Shown here: positions 36,907-46,322 of the stretch, one piece after another
Position numbering within the stretch: position 1 is the stretch's first letter
How the letters are laid out: each line of letters opens with the position of its first letter
Source: Saprospiraceae bacterium UBA3362
Lineage (GTDB): Bacteria; Bacteroidota; Bacteroidia; Chitinophagales; Saprospiraceae
Reading direction: 5' to 3'
Length of the DNA: 64,000 bases
Assembly: GCA_002360455.1 (NCBI GenBank)
Contig: DEQQ01000081.1
Span: 14,925 to 78,924 of the forward strand
Notes under the pieces: generated by a model
The model's input: only the letters and a program-made list of their open reading frames with translations
Told to the model about the DNA's origin: nothing
Database searches by the model: none
Program-made: the position numbers and the translations under genes

Positions 36907-36938
36907 AAAAAAGCCAAGCCTTTTAGCTTGGCTTTTTT
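36907..36938 (+). terminator. Bidirectional intrinsic terminator between the barrel gene and selD
   Basis: Stem AAAAAAGCCAAGC/GCTTGGCTTTTTT with a 6-base loop. U tracts are present on both strands, so it can stop the plus-strand barrel gene and the minus-strand selD operon, whose stop codon overlaps it. Confidence 0.85.
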
Positions 36939-37980
36939 ATTTTTTACAATATATCACTTCACTTTGCTTTTCTATCATCTGCCCTACTTTCCAATAAGTT
37001 TGTTTATGTGAGTCCATAAACCTCTCAAAACTCTGCTGATCATTTGGAGCAACAGCCATAAGAAGTCCTCCACTTGTCTGTGGATCTGCAATGATATAAT
37101 GATTCGATTGATGTAATTCTACCTTATGTCCATAGCTTTTCCAATTTCTTTGCGTACCGCCCGGTACACTGCCTTTTTCTACATAAGCCGCCAAATTAGA
37201 GCTCAAAAGGGGAATCTTATCCAATTCCAATTCTGCGCTCAAACCGGAAGCTTCGCATAACTCAATCAAATGACCCGCCAGTCCAAACCCTGTTACGTCA
37301 GTCATTGTATGAACATATTCCAATTCAGAAACCAAGTCTCCTGCCAGATTTAATGCCAACATGGATTTAAGGGCTGTATCGTAATCCTCGTCACTTACTA
37401 TAGATTTTTTTTGTGCGGTTGTAATGATCCCAACTCCAATGGGTTTGGTCAAATAAAGCAGGTCCCCTTTTTTTGCCGCTGAATTTTGCCTCAATTTCTC
37501 TGTATTAACGATTCCATTCACCGAGAGCCCAAAAATGGGTTCAGGAGAGTCAATACTATGTCCGCCGGCAAGTGGAATTCCAGCATCTTGACAAACGGCT
37601 CTTGCTCCTTCCAACACTCTTGAAGCAATATCTGTAGACAATTGATTTATTGGCCAGGCTAAGATTCCAAGCGCAAGAATAGGCTTCCCTCCCATAGCAT
37701 AAACATCGCTTATGGCATTGACAGAAGCAATTCGACCAAAATCATACGGGTCATCAACAATAGGCATAAAAAAATCTGTTGTACTTATCAATGCGGTTCC
37801 GTTTTTCAAATCCAGCACGGCCGCATCATCTCTTTGCTCATACCCAACCAGAAGATCAGGATGAACATTCTTGTTTCCCCTTTTTGTAGCTAAAATTTCA
37901 CTTAAGACCGAAGGAGAAATCTTGCATCCGCAACCCGCACCATGACTGTATTGTGTCAATCTAACATTTTCCATATTCAT
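36937..37980 (-). CDS. selD: Selenide, water dikinase SelD
   Basis: 347 residues. It makes selenophosphate from selenide and ATP. The N terminus LTQYSHGAGCGCKIS keeps Cys17 and Lys20 in the same numbering as E. coli SelD, which supports ATG 37980. The ATP-binding AIR-synthase-like domains are complete (DDAAVL, TDVTGFGLAGHLIEL). It overlaps mnmH by 20 bases as the last gene of a five-gene operon. The catalytic position is Cys, not selenocysteine. Confidence 0.95.
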   Translation of the reverse strand: MNMENVRLTQYSHGAGCGCKISPSVLSEILATKRGNKNVHPDLLVGYEQRDDAAVLDLKNGTALISTTDFFMPIVDDPYDFGRIASVNAISDVYAMGGKPILALGILAWPINQLSTDIASRVLEGARAVCQDAGIPLAGGHSIDSPEPIFGLSVNGIVNTEKLRQNSAAKKGDLLYLTKPIGVGIITTAQKKSIVSDEDYDTALKSMLALNLAGDLVSELEYVHTMTDVTGFGLAGHLIELCEASGLSAELELDKIPLLSSNLAAYVEKGSVPGGTQRNWKSYGHKVELHQSNHYIIADPQTSGGLLMAVAPNDQQSFERFMDSHKQTYWKVGQMIEKQSEVIYCKK

Positions 37981-38998
37981 TAACTATTCTTTTTGCTATT
38001 TCAAGATTGGATTGAAAATAACATTCTAAAAAAATATTTTTGCTCAACTTATTCTTTTCAATATCAAATGCATAACAACTATCATAATAGGACAGTGCAA
38101 TATCTACAGCTTTATTCAATTCATTTTGCTCAACAAAAGCAATAGCGTTTGAGCAAGCTTCAAAACCTAGTCTTCTCTGAATACTTTGGAACGATCGTAT
38201 CAAATCTTGAGGATCGGTTTTGGAATAAGTCTGAATCAAATGTTGCTTTCTAAATTCTTCATCTCTTTGAATAAAAAGATGGTCTGCCCTTTGCATTTTT
38301 TGCCACAAATAATCCGGTATCGTAATTTTACCTATTCTTTTGCTTTCATTCTCCAACCACAATATTCTATTTTCATCCACCTTCATAAGCTCGAAAATTA
38401 AATTATTCTCAAACTGTTCATTTGTGGGTTGCTGTTTTTCTGCTATCCAACCGAAGGCAGATCCCTTGTGATTGGCTAATGCTTCCAAATCTATAACCTG
38501 CTGATGCAAAAGTTTTAGCTCTTTTATAATTTCTGTTTTTGCAGCTCCTGTTTTTCCTGCGATAATGCAAATTTTAAAATTTTTTTTCTCAAAATATTCT
38601 CTCCATTGATTACGAAACGTTTTATATCCTCCTTCTATCACAGTTACATTCATTCCATATAAACTAAGAAGCCAAGCTATGGCATTGCTTCTCATTCCAC
38701 CCCTCCAACAATAAACCACTAATGGCTTTCCTAGGCTTATTGAATCTGCTTGAAGGATTAATTGATCCAGCTTATTTTGAATCAACTTCATTCCCAACAA
38801 TATGGCCTTCTGTTTGCCTTCGTTCTTATAACAAATTCCTACTTCTCTTCTTTGATCATCGTCAAACAAAGGAAAACTTATAGCTCCAGGAAGGTGACCC
38901 TCATAAAATTCTTGAGGAGATCTTACATCAAGAACACAAACTGAATTCCACAATTCTTTTGTAATCTCTAATGACGAAATGAAACAAAAATTTGTCAT
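37961..38998 (-). CDS. mnmH: tRNA 2-selenouridine synthase MnmH
   Basis: 345 residues from ATG 38998. An N-terminal rhodanese domain (VLDVRSPQEFYEGHLPGA; catalytic Cys in VVYCWRGGMRS) is fused to a P-loop domain with GKTGAAKTE. The enzyme replaces sulfur with selenium in the wobble 2-thiouridine of tRNA-Lys, -Glu and -Gln, using selenophosphate from SelD, whose gene overlaps its 3' end. A TTG 15 bases further upstream would overlap the exonuclease gene; I prefer the ATG, which leaves a 2-base gap. Confidence 0.93.
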   Translation of the reverse strand: MTNFCFISSLEITKELWNSVCVLDVRSPQEFYEGHLPGAISFPLFDDDQRREVGICYKNEGKQKAILLGMKLIQNKLDQLILQADSISLGKPLVVYCWRGGMRSNAIAWLLSLYGMNVTVIEGGYKTFRNQWREYFEKKNFKICIIAGKTGAAKTEIIKELKLLHQQVIDLEALANHKGSAFGWIAEKQQPTNEQFENNLIFELMKVDENRILWLENESKRIGKITIPDYLWQKMQRADHLFIQRDEEFRKQHLIQTYSKTDPQDLIRSFQSIQRRLGFEACSNAIAFVEQNELNKAVDIALSYYDSCYAFDIEKNKLSKNIFLECYFQSNLEIAKRIVNEYGKC

Positions 38999-39000
38999 TG

Positions 39001-39543
39001 TTAAAATTTCCAATGATCAAAATACTTAAAAAATAATTTGGCCAGATTCTTTGCATCAGCCAATGCTCTATGTTCAACTCCATCCATTTCTATTTGTTCC
39101 AATTTAAGAGATTTATTCAAACTAAATGCTTTATCATTTAATTTTAGCTCATGATACTTGGCTTTCAAGTCCACATAGTGTTGCAATGGCTCTTTGGAGC
39201 AATTGTTTTCATTGCAATCTTGCGACATCAGATCAAAATCTTTTTTTCCCCATGTGATCAAAACAAAATCATCTGAATCTTCCTCTATCCATTCAATAAA
39301 CTCATTCCAAACGACTTTAAATGGTCTTGCTTGATCTATTTGAAGCTGAGTAATTCCAGTGAGTTGTCTGCAATATTGAGATAATATCACACCACGCTTG
39401 GGTTTCACCAAGCTGCTGTATTCAGATTCCAGCTCTGCATAGGCGTTCAATTTACAGGCCCCTATCTCTATGATCTCCTGAGGATAAGGACTAAAACTGT
39501 TATTCCAACATGTAGCTTCCAAATCGCAAACTATATAGATCAT
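39001..39543 (-). CDS. DEDDh 3'-5' exonuclease, ERI-1/KapD-like
   Basis: 180 residues. The first acidic motif is VCDLEATCW, followed by EIIEIGACKL and late ...HRALADAKNLAKLF, giving the D-E-D-D-h metal ligands of the exonuclease fold. Proteins of this kind degrade single-stranded RNA or DNA from 3' ends. It sits between the acyltransferase and mnmH with gaps of 3 and 2 bases, so it belongs to the operon. Confidence 0.83.
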   Translation of the reverse strand: MIYIVCDLEATCWNNSFSPYPQEIIEIGACKLNAYAELESEYSSLVKPKRGVILSQYCRQLTGITQLQIDQARPFKVVWNEFIEWIEEDSDDFVLITWGKKDFDLMSQDCNENNCSKEPLQHYVDLKAKYHELKLNDKAFSLNKSLKLEQIEMDGVEHRALADAKNLAKLFFKYFDHWKF

Positions 39544-39546
39544 AAT

Positions 39547-41217
39547 CTAATCCAGGTGTATGTGATTTAAGGGAAGAGATAGATCCACTTCTAAGTTATT
39601 AAGTTTGTTGGCATAATAAGCTAACAGAACAAAATCTTTACTGACCAAAAGATTGTCATCCAATTTTACCAACGGTCTTTCTAAATGATACACCCCCAAA
39701 GATTGAAGACCTTTTTCAATGATTTGATCCGGCGTAAGCTTTAATTGTTCAAAATAAATTAATTTCCCTTCCTTGTGCTTTATTTCCAAAACATCTAACA
39801 CATTTTGTATAGCCATTTTCACATGTCTGATTTGGAAAAATTCTTCTTCCTCTGGAATCTGGACTAAAGCAAAAACATCTTGACCGTGATTCTGTTTCGC
39901 AAGAATTCTAAAAACGGAATAGGCCAAAATATGCGAAGGCAATAAATAATTATTGAGCTTGTATTGATCAACAACATAATTGCTCAATTCTTTGGTGTAA
40001 ATGGATTCTCTTTGATCATCTTTTACTAGTTGCCCGTTAGAAAAAAAATAATCTTTTAGATCTACTTGTTTATGGATTTGGTTTATGGACCGAACATTGG
40101 CATCTACAGCATTTCCAAAAACATCCGAGGGCTGACCAAAGGTTATGTAAATTTTATTCTCATTCTTCCATACTTTTCTAAAATAAGAAATGTAGGATAA
40201 AAAGCCAGGTGCTTTTTCTCTTGCTGTAAATTTTTCTTGACCTGCAGATTTCAAATGCTGCAACATAAGAGACTTGGCTTCAAGCACAGATTCATAATTC
40301 AACACAACTGGAACTACAATCACCTTCTGCTCACTTCCTTCGGCCAACAGTTCGCGTTGTGCCTGAATGAGAGAACCCAATAATCCCATCTTCAACTTTG
40401 TTTCTACCTCGCCCGACCTCGATCTCGTTCCTCCCGGAAAAAAGATTGTATTCAGTCCGAATTTGATGGTATGCTTTGAAAAAGTGGTCAAAGCTTTCAA
40501 ATAAATAGAATTCTTTTTTCGTCGATCTACACGATATGCTCCCAACCGATTCATAAAAAAAGCAAAGAACTCACTATCAAATAAATTCAATCCTGCACCA
40601 TATGAAAAAGCCGGCATTCCTGTTTTGATATCAATACTAAATCCTATCAACATTGAATCAAGATTGCTGCTATGGGTTGGCAACAGAACTACAGTATGTT
40701 TTCCAAAATAAGATTTGATCTGATCTATTGGCCCAAAAACATGAATATTTTTTTCATTGGCAGCCAACATTTTTCTTTGTTTAAACCAAGTAAAAATATT
40801 AGCTTTTGACAGCAGTGTATAAAAAATCAAATTACACAATTTCCTCGCCAATAAAAATGTATTGGGATTAAAATTTCCCGCAATTTCTTCGAGATACCGT
40901 TTCACTAATCTTGCAGAGGTTTCAACATTCTTTTGATGTTTAATGTCAGACTTCTGATTATCGTTGTATTCTTTTTGCAATTTTTTAAAGAACAAAGATT
41001 GATTGGGAGGGTCCGCTTTCCAAGCATTGTTCTTTACTCTCAATCTCTCGGCATATATCGCTTTGGCTATGGTTTGATCCAACTCATTTTCGGCCAATTC
41101 ATGATATTCTTGATTTATTTCTTGAAGAATTGAGACATTATGCTCTTTTCTTTGAATATAATAAAGATTAATTGGCCAATCCTCCAGTCGAGGATAAATA
41201 TGTTCGTTGGTCTTCAT
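39547..41217 (-). CDS. Glycerol-3-phosphate/1-acylglycerol-3-phosphate acyltransferase-like protein
   Basis: 556 residues. The acyltransferase core has the catalytic Hx4D box (LLPTHSSNLDSM) and the acceptor box FFPGGTRSRSGEVETKLK. The length and C-terminal extension recall PlsB-like bacterial enzymes rather than the short PlsC. It should acylate a glycerophosphate for membrane lipid synthesis; which acceptor is not clear. It starts 7 bases after engB. Confidence 0.82.
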   Translation of the reverse strand: MKTNEHIYPRLEDWPINLYYIQRKEHNVSILQEINQEYHELAENELDQTIAKAIYAERLRVKNNAWKADPPNQSLFFKKLQKEYNDNQKSDIKHQKNVETSARLVKRYLEEIAGNFNPNTFLLARKLCNLIFYTLLSKANIFTWFKQRKMLAANEKNIHVFGPIDQIKSYFGKHTVVLLPTHSSNLDSMLIGFSIDIKTGMPAFSYGAGLNLFDSEFFAFFMNRLGAYRVDRRKKNSIYLKALTTFSKHTIKFGLNTIFFPGGTRSRSGEVETKLKMGLLGSLIQAQRELLAEGSEQKVIVVPVVLNYESVLEAKSLMLQHLKSAGQEKFTAREKAPGFLSYISYFRKVWKNENKIYITFGQPSDVFGNAVDANVRSINQIHKQVDLKDYFFSNGQLVKDDQRESIYTKELSNYVVDQYKLNNYLLPSHILAYSVFRILAKQNHGQDVFALVQIPEEEEFFQIRHVKMAIQNVLDVLEIKHKEGKLIYFEQLKLTPDQIIEKGLQSLGVYHLERPLVKLDDNLLVSKDFVLLAYYANKLNNLEVDLSLPLNHIHLD

Positions 41218-41224
41218 GAGTTTT

Positions 41225-41872
41225 CTATTTCAATTGATGGTCGTCGGGAGCCGATTTCATCTGACTGCGATTATACTCCTGACAAATAAAATAAATTTGT
41301 TCCAACAGTTCTGCTTTGCCCAAACCGGATTCAGAACTAGTCTCGATCATCACCGGCAGCTTTTCCCATTCTTTTTTCAATTCATCTTTTAAGGCCAAAA
41401 TATGAGCAGATTTTTTCATAGGCTTCACTTTATCTGCTTTAGTCAATGTCAAAATCAAAGGCCATCCGGAGTGTCCTATTTTTGATATGGTTTCAAGATC
41501 TATCTTTTGCGGCGGAATAGAAATATCAATCAATAAAAAAATACAACACAGGTTTTCTCTTTTGGACAAATAAGCCTGAATTTCGTGTTGCCATTGTTCA
41601 CGTAGATTACGGCTTACCTGAGCAAAACCGTAGCCGGGAAGATCCATAAAGTTGAAGCCTAAATTACTTTTGTACAGATTGAAGGTCTGGGTTTTGCCCG
41701 GAGTAGCAGAAGTTCTCGCCAAATCCTTCCTGTGACACAACATATTGAGCAAAGAACTCTTGCCCACATTAGATCTCCCCCAAAAGCAAAATTCAGGCAC
41801 TTGGTGAGGTTTCAGACTCGACCATTTGCCATAGGACCCTTCAAATTCTATATGATGAATATTTGACCACAT
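41225..41872 (-). CDS. engB: Ribosome biogenesis GTPase EngB/YsxC
   Basis: 215 residues. TRAFAC GTPase with G1 GRSNVGKSSLL, G2 region ARTSATPGKTQ, G3 DLPGYGFA and G4 TKADKVK. EngB acts late in 50S subunit assembly. First gene of the compact minus-strand operon ending in selD. Intact and of normal length. Confidence 0.95.
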   Translation of the reverse strand: MWSNIHHIEFEGSYGKWSSLKPHQVPEFCFWGRSNVGKSSLLNMLCHRKDLARTSATPGKTQTFNLYKSNLGFNFMDLPGYGFAQVSRNLREQWQHEIQAYLSKRENLCCIFLLIDISIPPQKIDLETISKIGHSGWPLILTLTKADKVKPMKKSAHILALKDELKKEWEKLPVMIETSSESGLGKAELLEQIYFICQEYNRSQMKSAPDDHQLK

Positions 41873-41967
41873 TTTAGCGCCTCAAATTTCGTTAAGAATA
41901 TGATAAATAATAGAAATTCAAGACAATTATTGCCATTGCTGCCGTTAATTTGTTAAAAATTTGGCTC

Positions 41968-42609
41968 ATGAACCTTTTAAAAGCCTTCTTCATCAGTCTT
42001 TTTATTCTGATTTTCAGTCCATTATATTCGCAGTTCAGTTACGGTGCTTTAATCGGCCTCAACACCTTTGATGTTGCCAAGTCTGAACAATTACTCAAGA
42101 ATAAATCTACTAGAGACTCTTTTTTACTGTCATTTTATGAAGCCGGCTATGGTTTCCATTTCGGTGGCTTTGTAAGATATAAAACAGGACATTTTTTTAT
42201 CCAACCCGAACTCAGCTTCAACAGCAATACTGTAACTTATAAAATTAAAAATCCTAGCATTCTCGGAACCTTGGACAGCCTAAAAAAGGAACGATACAAC
42301 AACATTGACATCCCTTTGATGCTTGGTCTTAAGTTTGGAGTTTTGAGATTAGAGGCAGGTCCTGTAATGCATACTTACATCGCAAGTAAATCGGATTTGA
42401 CAAAAATTGACGGATTCCAAGAGAAATTCGCAACGGCCACCTTTGGATATCAGGCAGGAGTTGGTTTTGACTTGGGAAAATTAATGTTCGATCTCCGTCA
42501 TGAAGGCAATTTTACTGAACTCGGCTCTCATATTCGCTATTTTAATGACCCCGTCAAATTTGGGAACAAGCCCACAAGATTGCTGGCTACCTTAGGAATA
42601 AGATTTTAA
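41968..42609 (+). CDS. PorT-family outer-membrane beta-barrel protein
   Basis: 213 residues from ATG 41968. The signal peptide runs to about residue 22 (SPLYSQ). The mature part is a Gly/aromatic-rich barrel sequence (GALIGLN, FGGFVRYKTGHFFIQPELSFNSN) typical of the PorT group. PorT itself is needed for T9SS export, but this family is large, so a T9SS role is inference. It is divergent from engB, a neighbourhood I recall for porT in other Bacteroidota. A weak -7-like box (TTAATTTG) lies at 41945-41952. Confidence 0.65.
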   Translation: MNLLKAFFISLFILIFSPLYSQFSYGALIGLNTFDVAKSEQLLKNKSTRDSFLLSFYEAGYGFHFGGFVRYKTGHFFIQPELSFNSNTVTYKIKNPSILGTLDSLKKERYNNIDIPLMLGLKFGVLRLEAGPVMHTYIASKSDLTKIDGFQEKFATATFGYQAGVGFDLGKLMFDLRHEGNFTELGSHIRYFNDPVKFGNKPTRLLATLGIRF

Positions 42610-42635
42610 GGAATGCGGAGCTAAATTTCAGCTAA

Positions 42636-42732
42636 TGGCTGCAGTCCCGCTCTCCACTACAAGTCCTCACTCACCTTGTTCGCTCCGGTCTTTCCGTTGC
42701 GATCGGGATTAGTTTTGCAGCATGGTTTTTCT
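42636..42732 (+). repeat. GC-rich intergenic repeat, family B copy 1
   Basis: A GC-rich block in an AT-rich gap: GGCTGCAGTCCCGCTCTCC on the left and GCGATCGGGAT...TTGCAGC on the right. The ends are inverted (GCTGCA/TGCAGC; TCCCG/CGGGA). The rest of the gap to manC (42733-42965) is AT-rich and shows nothing else I can name. Confidence 0.55.
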
Positions 42733-42965
42733 AAAAAACACGGAGTTCGTATAGATTTGATAGTAAATTATACTTTTTTGTAGAGATTATTTTCCCTGCT
42801 TCATTCATTGGATTTTATATTATAAAGACAATAAATCTTATTCAGTATCCTTAACAGGTACAAGCTATTAAGCTCATTTTAGTCTAATATTATCCAAGCT
42901 AAAAAAAGTGTCTGTCTATATTAATCTATAGTAATCTGCCGTTTACACAGTATAAGATTTATAAG

Positions 42966-42973
42966 TACATTTG
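42966..42973 (+). promoter_or_regulatory. -7 promoter box of manC
   Basis: TACATTTG, exact TAnnTTTG, 21 bases before the ATG at 42995. It covers an alternative in-frame TTG (42971), so that upstream start is unlikely. Confidence 0.5.
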
Positions 42974-42994
42974 TGTCATCTCAATCCAAGTTCA

Positions 42995-44053
42995 ATGAAG
43001 CAACAGGTAGTCATCATGGCGGGAGGAATCGGCTCAAGATTTTGGCCATGGAGCAGACAAGCTAAACCAAAACAATTTTTAGACATTTTTGGAACAGGCA
43101 GCAGTCTGCTACAAAGCACTGTAAAACGCTTCAGTAAATTAGTTCAGGCTGAAGATATCTGGATTGTCACCCACCAAGATTATGTAGAATTGATTAAGGA
43201 ACAATGCCCTGAAATTCTTTATGATCAAATTCTCACAGAGCCTCAACGCAAAAATACAGCTCCATGCATAGCCTACGCTTCTGCCATGATCAAAAGAAAA
43301 CATTCCAACGCTGCTATAATCATTTCACCTGCCGACCACCTTATATTGGATGAATCAAACTATTTGGAGTGTTGCACAACCGGATTAGAGTATGCAGCTC
43401 AGCACAATTGTCTGCTGATGTTTGGAATCTCTGCCTCTCGCCCCGATACCGGATATGGATACATCCATTTGAGCGAATCGGTAGAGGCCGAGTACGACAT
43501 CTTCAAAATAAAAGAATTTGTCGAGAAGCCGGATCATAACACAGCTGTACATTATCTAAAGTCAGGAAACTATGCATGGAATTCCGGAATATTTATTTCT
43601 ACATGCGAAACCATGCTCCACAATCTTCAAAATCATTGTCCAGAAGTATATGAACTGTTTTATGAAGTAAGCTCTCAGTCCGAGGCAAATCAGGCCTATC
43701 ATCTTACCCCATCTATTTCTATAGACTATGCTGTGATGGAGAAGACGTCGGATGCATTGGTCATGAAGGTGGATTTTGGATGGTCAGACCTTGGTACCTG
43801 GACCTCAGTCTATGAACTTATGGAACATGACGATCAGAACAATGCAATCCAAAGTCACTATTGCATCCAAACTCAAACCAACAATTGTTTGCTCAAAAAC
43901 ACAGAAGACAAAATGATTGCAATACATGGAGTAGAAAACCTCATCATTGTAAACACAAAAGACGCTCTACTAATCTGCGACAAAAATGAAGAACAAAAAA
44001 TAAAACAATTGCTCAGCGAGATTGAACAAAAAACAGGTACAAAATTCATATAA
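42995..44053 (+). CDS. manC: Mannose-1-phosphate guanylyltransferase
   Basis: 352 residues. The nucleotidyltransferase signature GGIGSRFWPWSR..PKQFLDIFG is at the N terminus. FVEKPD and GNYAWNSGIF are the sugar-phosphate binding motifs. It makes GDP-mannose from mannose-1-phosphate and GTP for glycans. It lacks the C-terminal isomerase half found in bifunctional enzymes. The phosphohexomutase 3 kb downstream could supply mannose-1-phosphate. Confidence 0.92.
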   Translation: MKQQVVIMAGGIGSRFWPWSRQAKPKQFLDIFGTGSSLLQSTVKRFSKLVQAEDIWIVTHQDYVELIKEQCPEILYDQILTEPQRKNTAPCIAYASAMIKRKHSNAAIIISPADHLILDESNYLECCTTGLEYAAQHNCLLMFGISASRPDTGYGYIHLSESVEAEYDIFKIKEFVEKPDHNTAVHYLKSGNYAWNSGIFISTCETMLHNLQNHCPEVYELFYEVSSQSEANQAYHLTPSISIDYAVMEKTSDALVMKVDFGWSDLGTWTSVYELMEHDDQNNAIQSHYCIQTQTNNCLLKNTEDKMIAIHGVENLIIVNTKDALLICDKNEEQKIKQLLSEIEQKTGTKFI

Positions 44054-44058
44054 TTCCT

Positions 44059-44066
44059 TAATTTTG
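44059..44066 (+). promoter_or_regulatory. -7 promoter box before the porP-like gene
   Basis: TAATTTTG, exact TAnnTTTG, 6 bases after the manC stop and 58 bases before the ATG at 44125. Confidence 0.4.
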
Positions 44067-44124
44067 CTTTTAATCTAATTTATTGCAAGCGATATCAAAT
44101 TCAAAATTCAATCAGAGATTCTCA

Positions 44125-45177
44125 ATGGCGAAAACCTTTATTTATTCCATTTTATTTCTTATAATCTCGACCCACTCCATTTTTGCTCAAGACGTAAGAT
44201 TTACTCAGTTTATGATTACCAACAATGCCCTCAATCCGGCTTTTTGTGGAGCATTCGAAGGCAATTTCAGGATCCGAAGTATTTACAAAAGTCAGTGGAC
44301 GAATCTTGACATCAAACCATTGTCAACCTTTGCATTAACCGGAGATATCAAACTTTTTCTTGACCACAAAAACACAAATTACCTTGCATTGGGATTGCAT
44401 TTTTTGACAGACAAAGCAGGATCAATTGATGTTACATCCAATACTGCAGATATTCAGGTTTCTTATCATAAAATTTACAACACCAAACATCGCAATAGCT
44501 TTTCTGGAGGAATTTCACTGGGAATTTTACAAAAATCTTTAAACTATGATCGTTTTGTGTTTGGTGATCAGTTTGATGGATTGAACCATTACAATTTGCC
44601 GACCTCTGAACTTTTACCTCCGAATGTAAAAGCTATTCCTGATCTCAAATTAGGCCTCCAACTGGAGAGCAGATTAAATAAAAAATGGAGAGTCCAAACC
44701 GGACTTGCTGCAGGATATTTGATCTCATCACAGACCTCTTTTTATTCAGGATTTGATGAAATAGATTATACGGGATCAAAAGATTTCAAAACGCCTGCAC
44801 TCATTCATTTGATCAGCAATTTCACATATCAAAAAGACAAACAACAGCAGATCTATCCCAGATTGCATTTTAGCTCGCAAGGAACGCATCAATTGGCGGT
44901 TTTGGGCACCAATTACCGAAGGGCTTTTTACTCATTAAATCAAACTGCGTTTCATCTGGGAGCAACCATGAGAGTATCCAAAAACGAAACAGCCTATTTT
45001 CCAATTGATTTGGGGGTGATGACAGGGTTTGAATTCAAAAATTTTATCCTTGGATTGTCCTATGATTTTGGAATCAAAGATGTGGTAAGATATGGTCGAG
45101 CGTTGCATGGTTTTGAAATTAGTTTTAGTTTATTAGGAGATTATGACAATGGAGGCTTTATCTGCCCACAATTTTAA
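44125..45177 (+). CDS. PorP/SprF-family type IX secretion membrane protein
   Basis: 350 residues from ATG 44125. A signal peptide ends at about residue 21 (IFAQD), followed by RFTQFMITNNALNPAFCGAFEG, the N-terminal hallmark of PorP/SprF proteins (Q-x5-N-P-A). The rest is a 14-strand-like outer-membrane barrel. PorP/SprF proteins anchor T9SS cargo or gliding adhesins at the surface. An earlier TTG (44083) would put 14 charged residues before the signal, so I use the ATG. Confidence 0.88.
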   Translation: MAKTFIYSILFLIISTHSIFAQDVRFTQFMITNNALNPAFCGAFEGNFRIRSIYKSQWTNLDIKPLSTFALTGDIKLFLDHKNTNYLALGLHFLTDKAGSIDVTSNTADIQVSYHKIYNTKHRNSFSGGISLGILQKSLNYDRFVFGDQFDGLNHYNLPTSELLPPNVKAIPDLKLGLQLESRLNKKWRVQTGLAAGYLISSQTSFYSGFDEIDYTGSKDFKTPALIHLISNFTYQKDKQQQIYPRLHFSSQGTHQLAVLGTNYRRAFYSLNQTAFHLGATMRVSKNETAYFPIDLGVMTGFEFKNFILGLSYDFGIKDVVRYGRALHGFEISFSLLGDYDNGGFICPQF

Positions 45178-45214
45178 AATGCAGTAAGAGAAATTTAAAT
45201 ACATGAATTCATTA

Positions 45215-45313
45215 CTGTGAGCAGCCTGGAGGACTTGGTCATGATGAAGTAAAACTGAATCATGACGGAACTCCGCAAGGCTGCGACCCTACTGAAAGTA
45301 GGGACACAGCATA
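45215..45313 (+). repeat. GC-rich hairpin-chain intergenic repeat, family A copy 3
   Basis: Left end CTGTGAGCAGCCTG and right end GGGACACAGCATA, both near-identical to copy 1; inverted ends CTGTG/CACAG. Hairpins inside: GTCATGAT/ATCATGAC (8 bp, 45258 onward), CCCTACT-gaa-AGTAGGG, and GCAGCC pairing with GGCTGC across the element. It lies between porP-like and tdh. Confidence 0.75.
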
Positions 45314-45351
45314 AATAAAAAATTGAAGTATACAATAATTACTTTTTAAAA

Positions 45352-46284
45352 ATGCAAAAAGCTAAAATTTTAGTGCTTGGTTCAAATGGTCAGATAGGAA
45401 CCGTTTTATGCAAGGCCTTACAAGATCGCTATGGACTTGATCAAGTTATTTGTACAGATATCCGAGAGCCCAAAGTGCAACGTGGAATTTTTCACATGGT
45501 CAATATTTTGGATGTTGAAAAAGTAGCACAACTGATAGATGATTACAAAATCAATACTATATATCATCTTGCAGCAATCTTATCTGCAAATGGAGAAAAA
45601 AATCCCGCTTTTACATGGAAAATAAACCATGACGGATTGCTTACTATTTTTAATCTGGCCGTAGAAAAAAAAATAACCAGAGTATTTTATCCAAGTTCTA
45701 TTGCAATATATGGACCCAGCACACCAAAGCAAAATACACTTCAACATAGCTCCTTCGAGCCAAGCACAGTATATGGAATTTCCAAACTCACTGGCGAACT
45801 TTGGGCGGATTATTACTACAGAAGATACGGACTAGATGTACGTTCGGTGAGGTATCCCGGCGTGATAGGATGGCAATCTGTTCCTGAAGGTGGAACTACT
45901 GATTATGCTGTAGAAATTTATCATGCAGCGTTAAAAGATAAGCATTACAACTGCTTTTTGGCAGAGCACACCAAATTGCCTATGATTTATATGGATGACG
46001 TGATCCGAGCCACCATTGAACTGATGGAAGCAGATTCTACTTCACTATCCATTCGCACATCATATAATCTTGCCGGCATGAGTTTTACTCCAAAAGAAAT
46101 CTATGAGTCTATAAAAAAATACATTCCAGATTTTACTATAAATTACCAACCCGATTTTAGACAGAAAATCGCAGAATCGTGGACAGAAACCATTGATGAT
46201 AGAGAAGCTAGAGAGGATTGGAATTGGAAACCAAATTTTGATCTGGACTCTATGACTCAAGATATGTTGGCTCATTTGAAATAA
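45352..46284 (+). CDS. tdh: SDR-type NAD-dependent L-threonine 3-dehydrogenase
   Basis: 310 residues. Extended SDR fold: Rossmann motif LVLGSNGQIGTVL, catalytic YGISKLTGE (Tyr-x3-Lys) with the preceding PSSIAIYG. The segment GWQSVPEGGTTDYAVEIYHAAL and LPMIYMDDVIRATIELMEA match the short-chain L-threonine dehydrogenases described from flavobacteria, which oxidise Thr to 2-amino-3-ketobutyrate. Related UDP-sugar epimerases are the alternative, but the GGTTDYAVEI signature favours Tdh. Confidence 0.8.
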   Translation: MQKAKILVLGSNGQIGTVLCKALQDRYGLDQVICTDIREPKVQRGIFHMVNILDVEKVAQLIDDYKINTIYHLAAILSANGEKNPAFTWKINHDGLLTIFNLAVEKKITRVFYPSSIAIYGPSTPKQNTLQHSSFEPSTVYGISKLTGELWADYYYRRYGLDVRSVRYPGVIGWQSVPEGGTTDYAVEIYHAALKDKHYNCFLAEHTKLPMIYMDDVIRATIELMEADSTSLSIRTSYNLAGMSFTPKEIYESIKKYIPDFTINYQPDFRQKIAESWTETIDDREAREDWNWKPNFDLDSMTQDMLAHLK

Positions 46285-46322
46285 AATCTGAATGTCATTT
46301 TTTGAATAAAAAATCTTCAATT

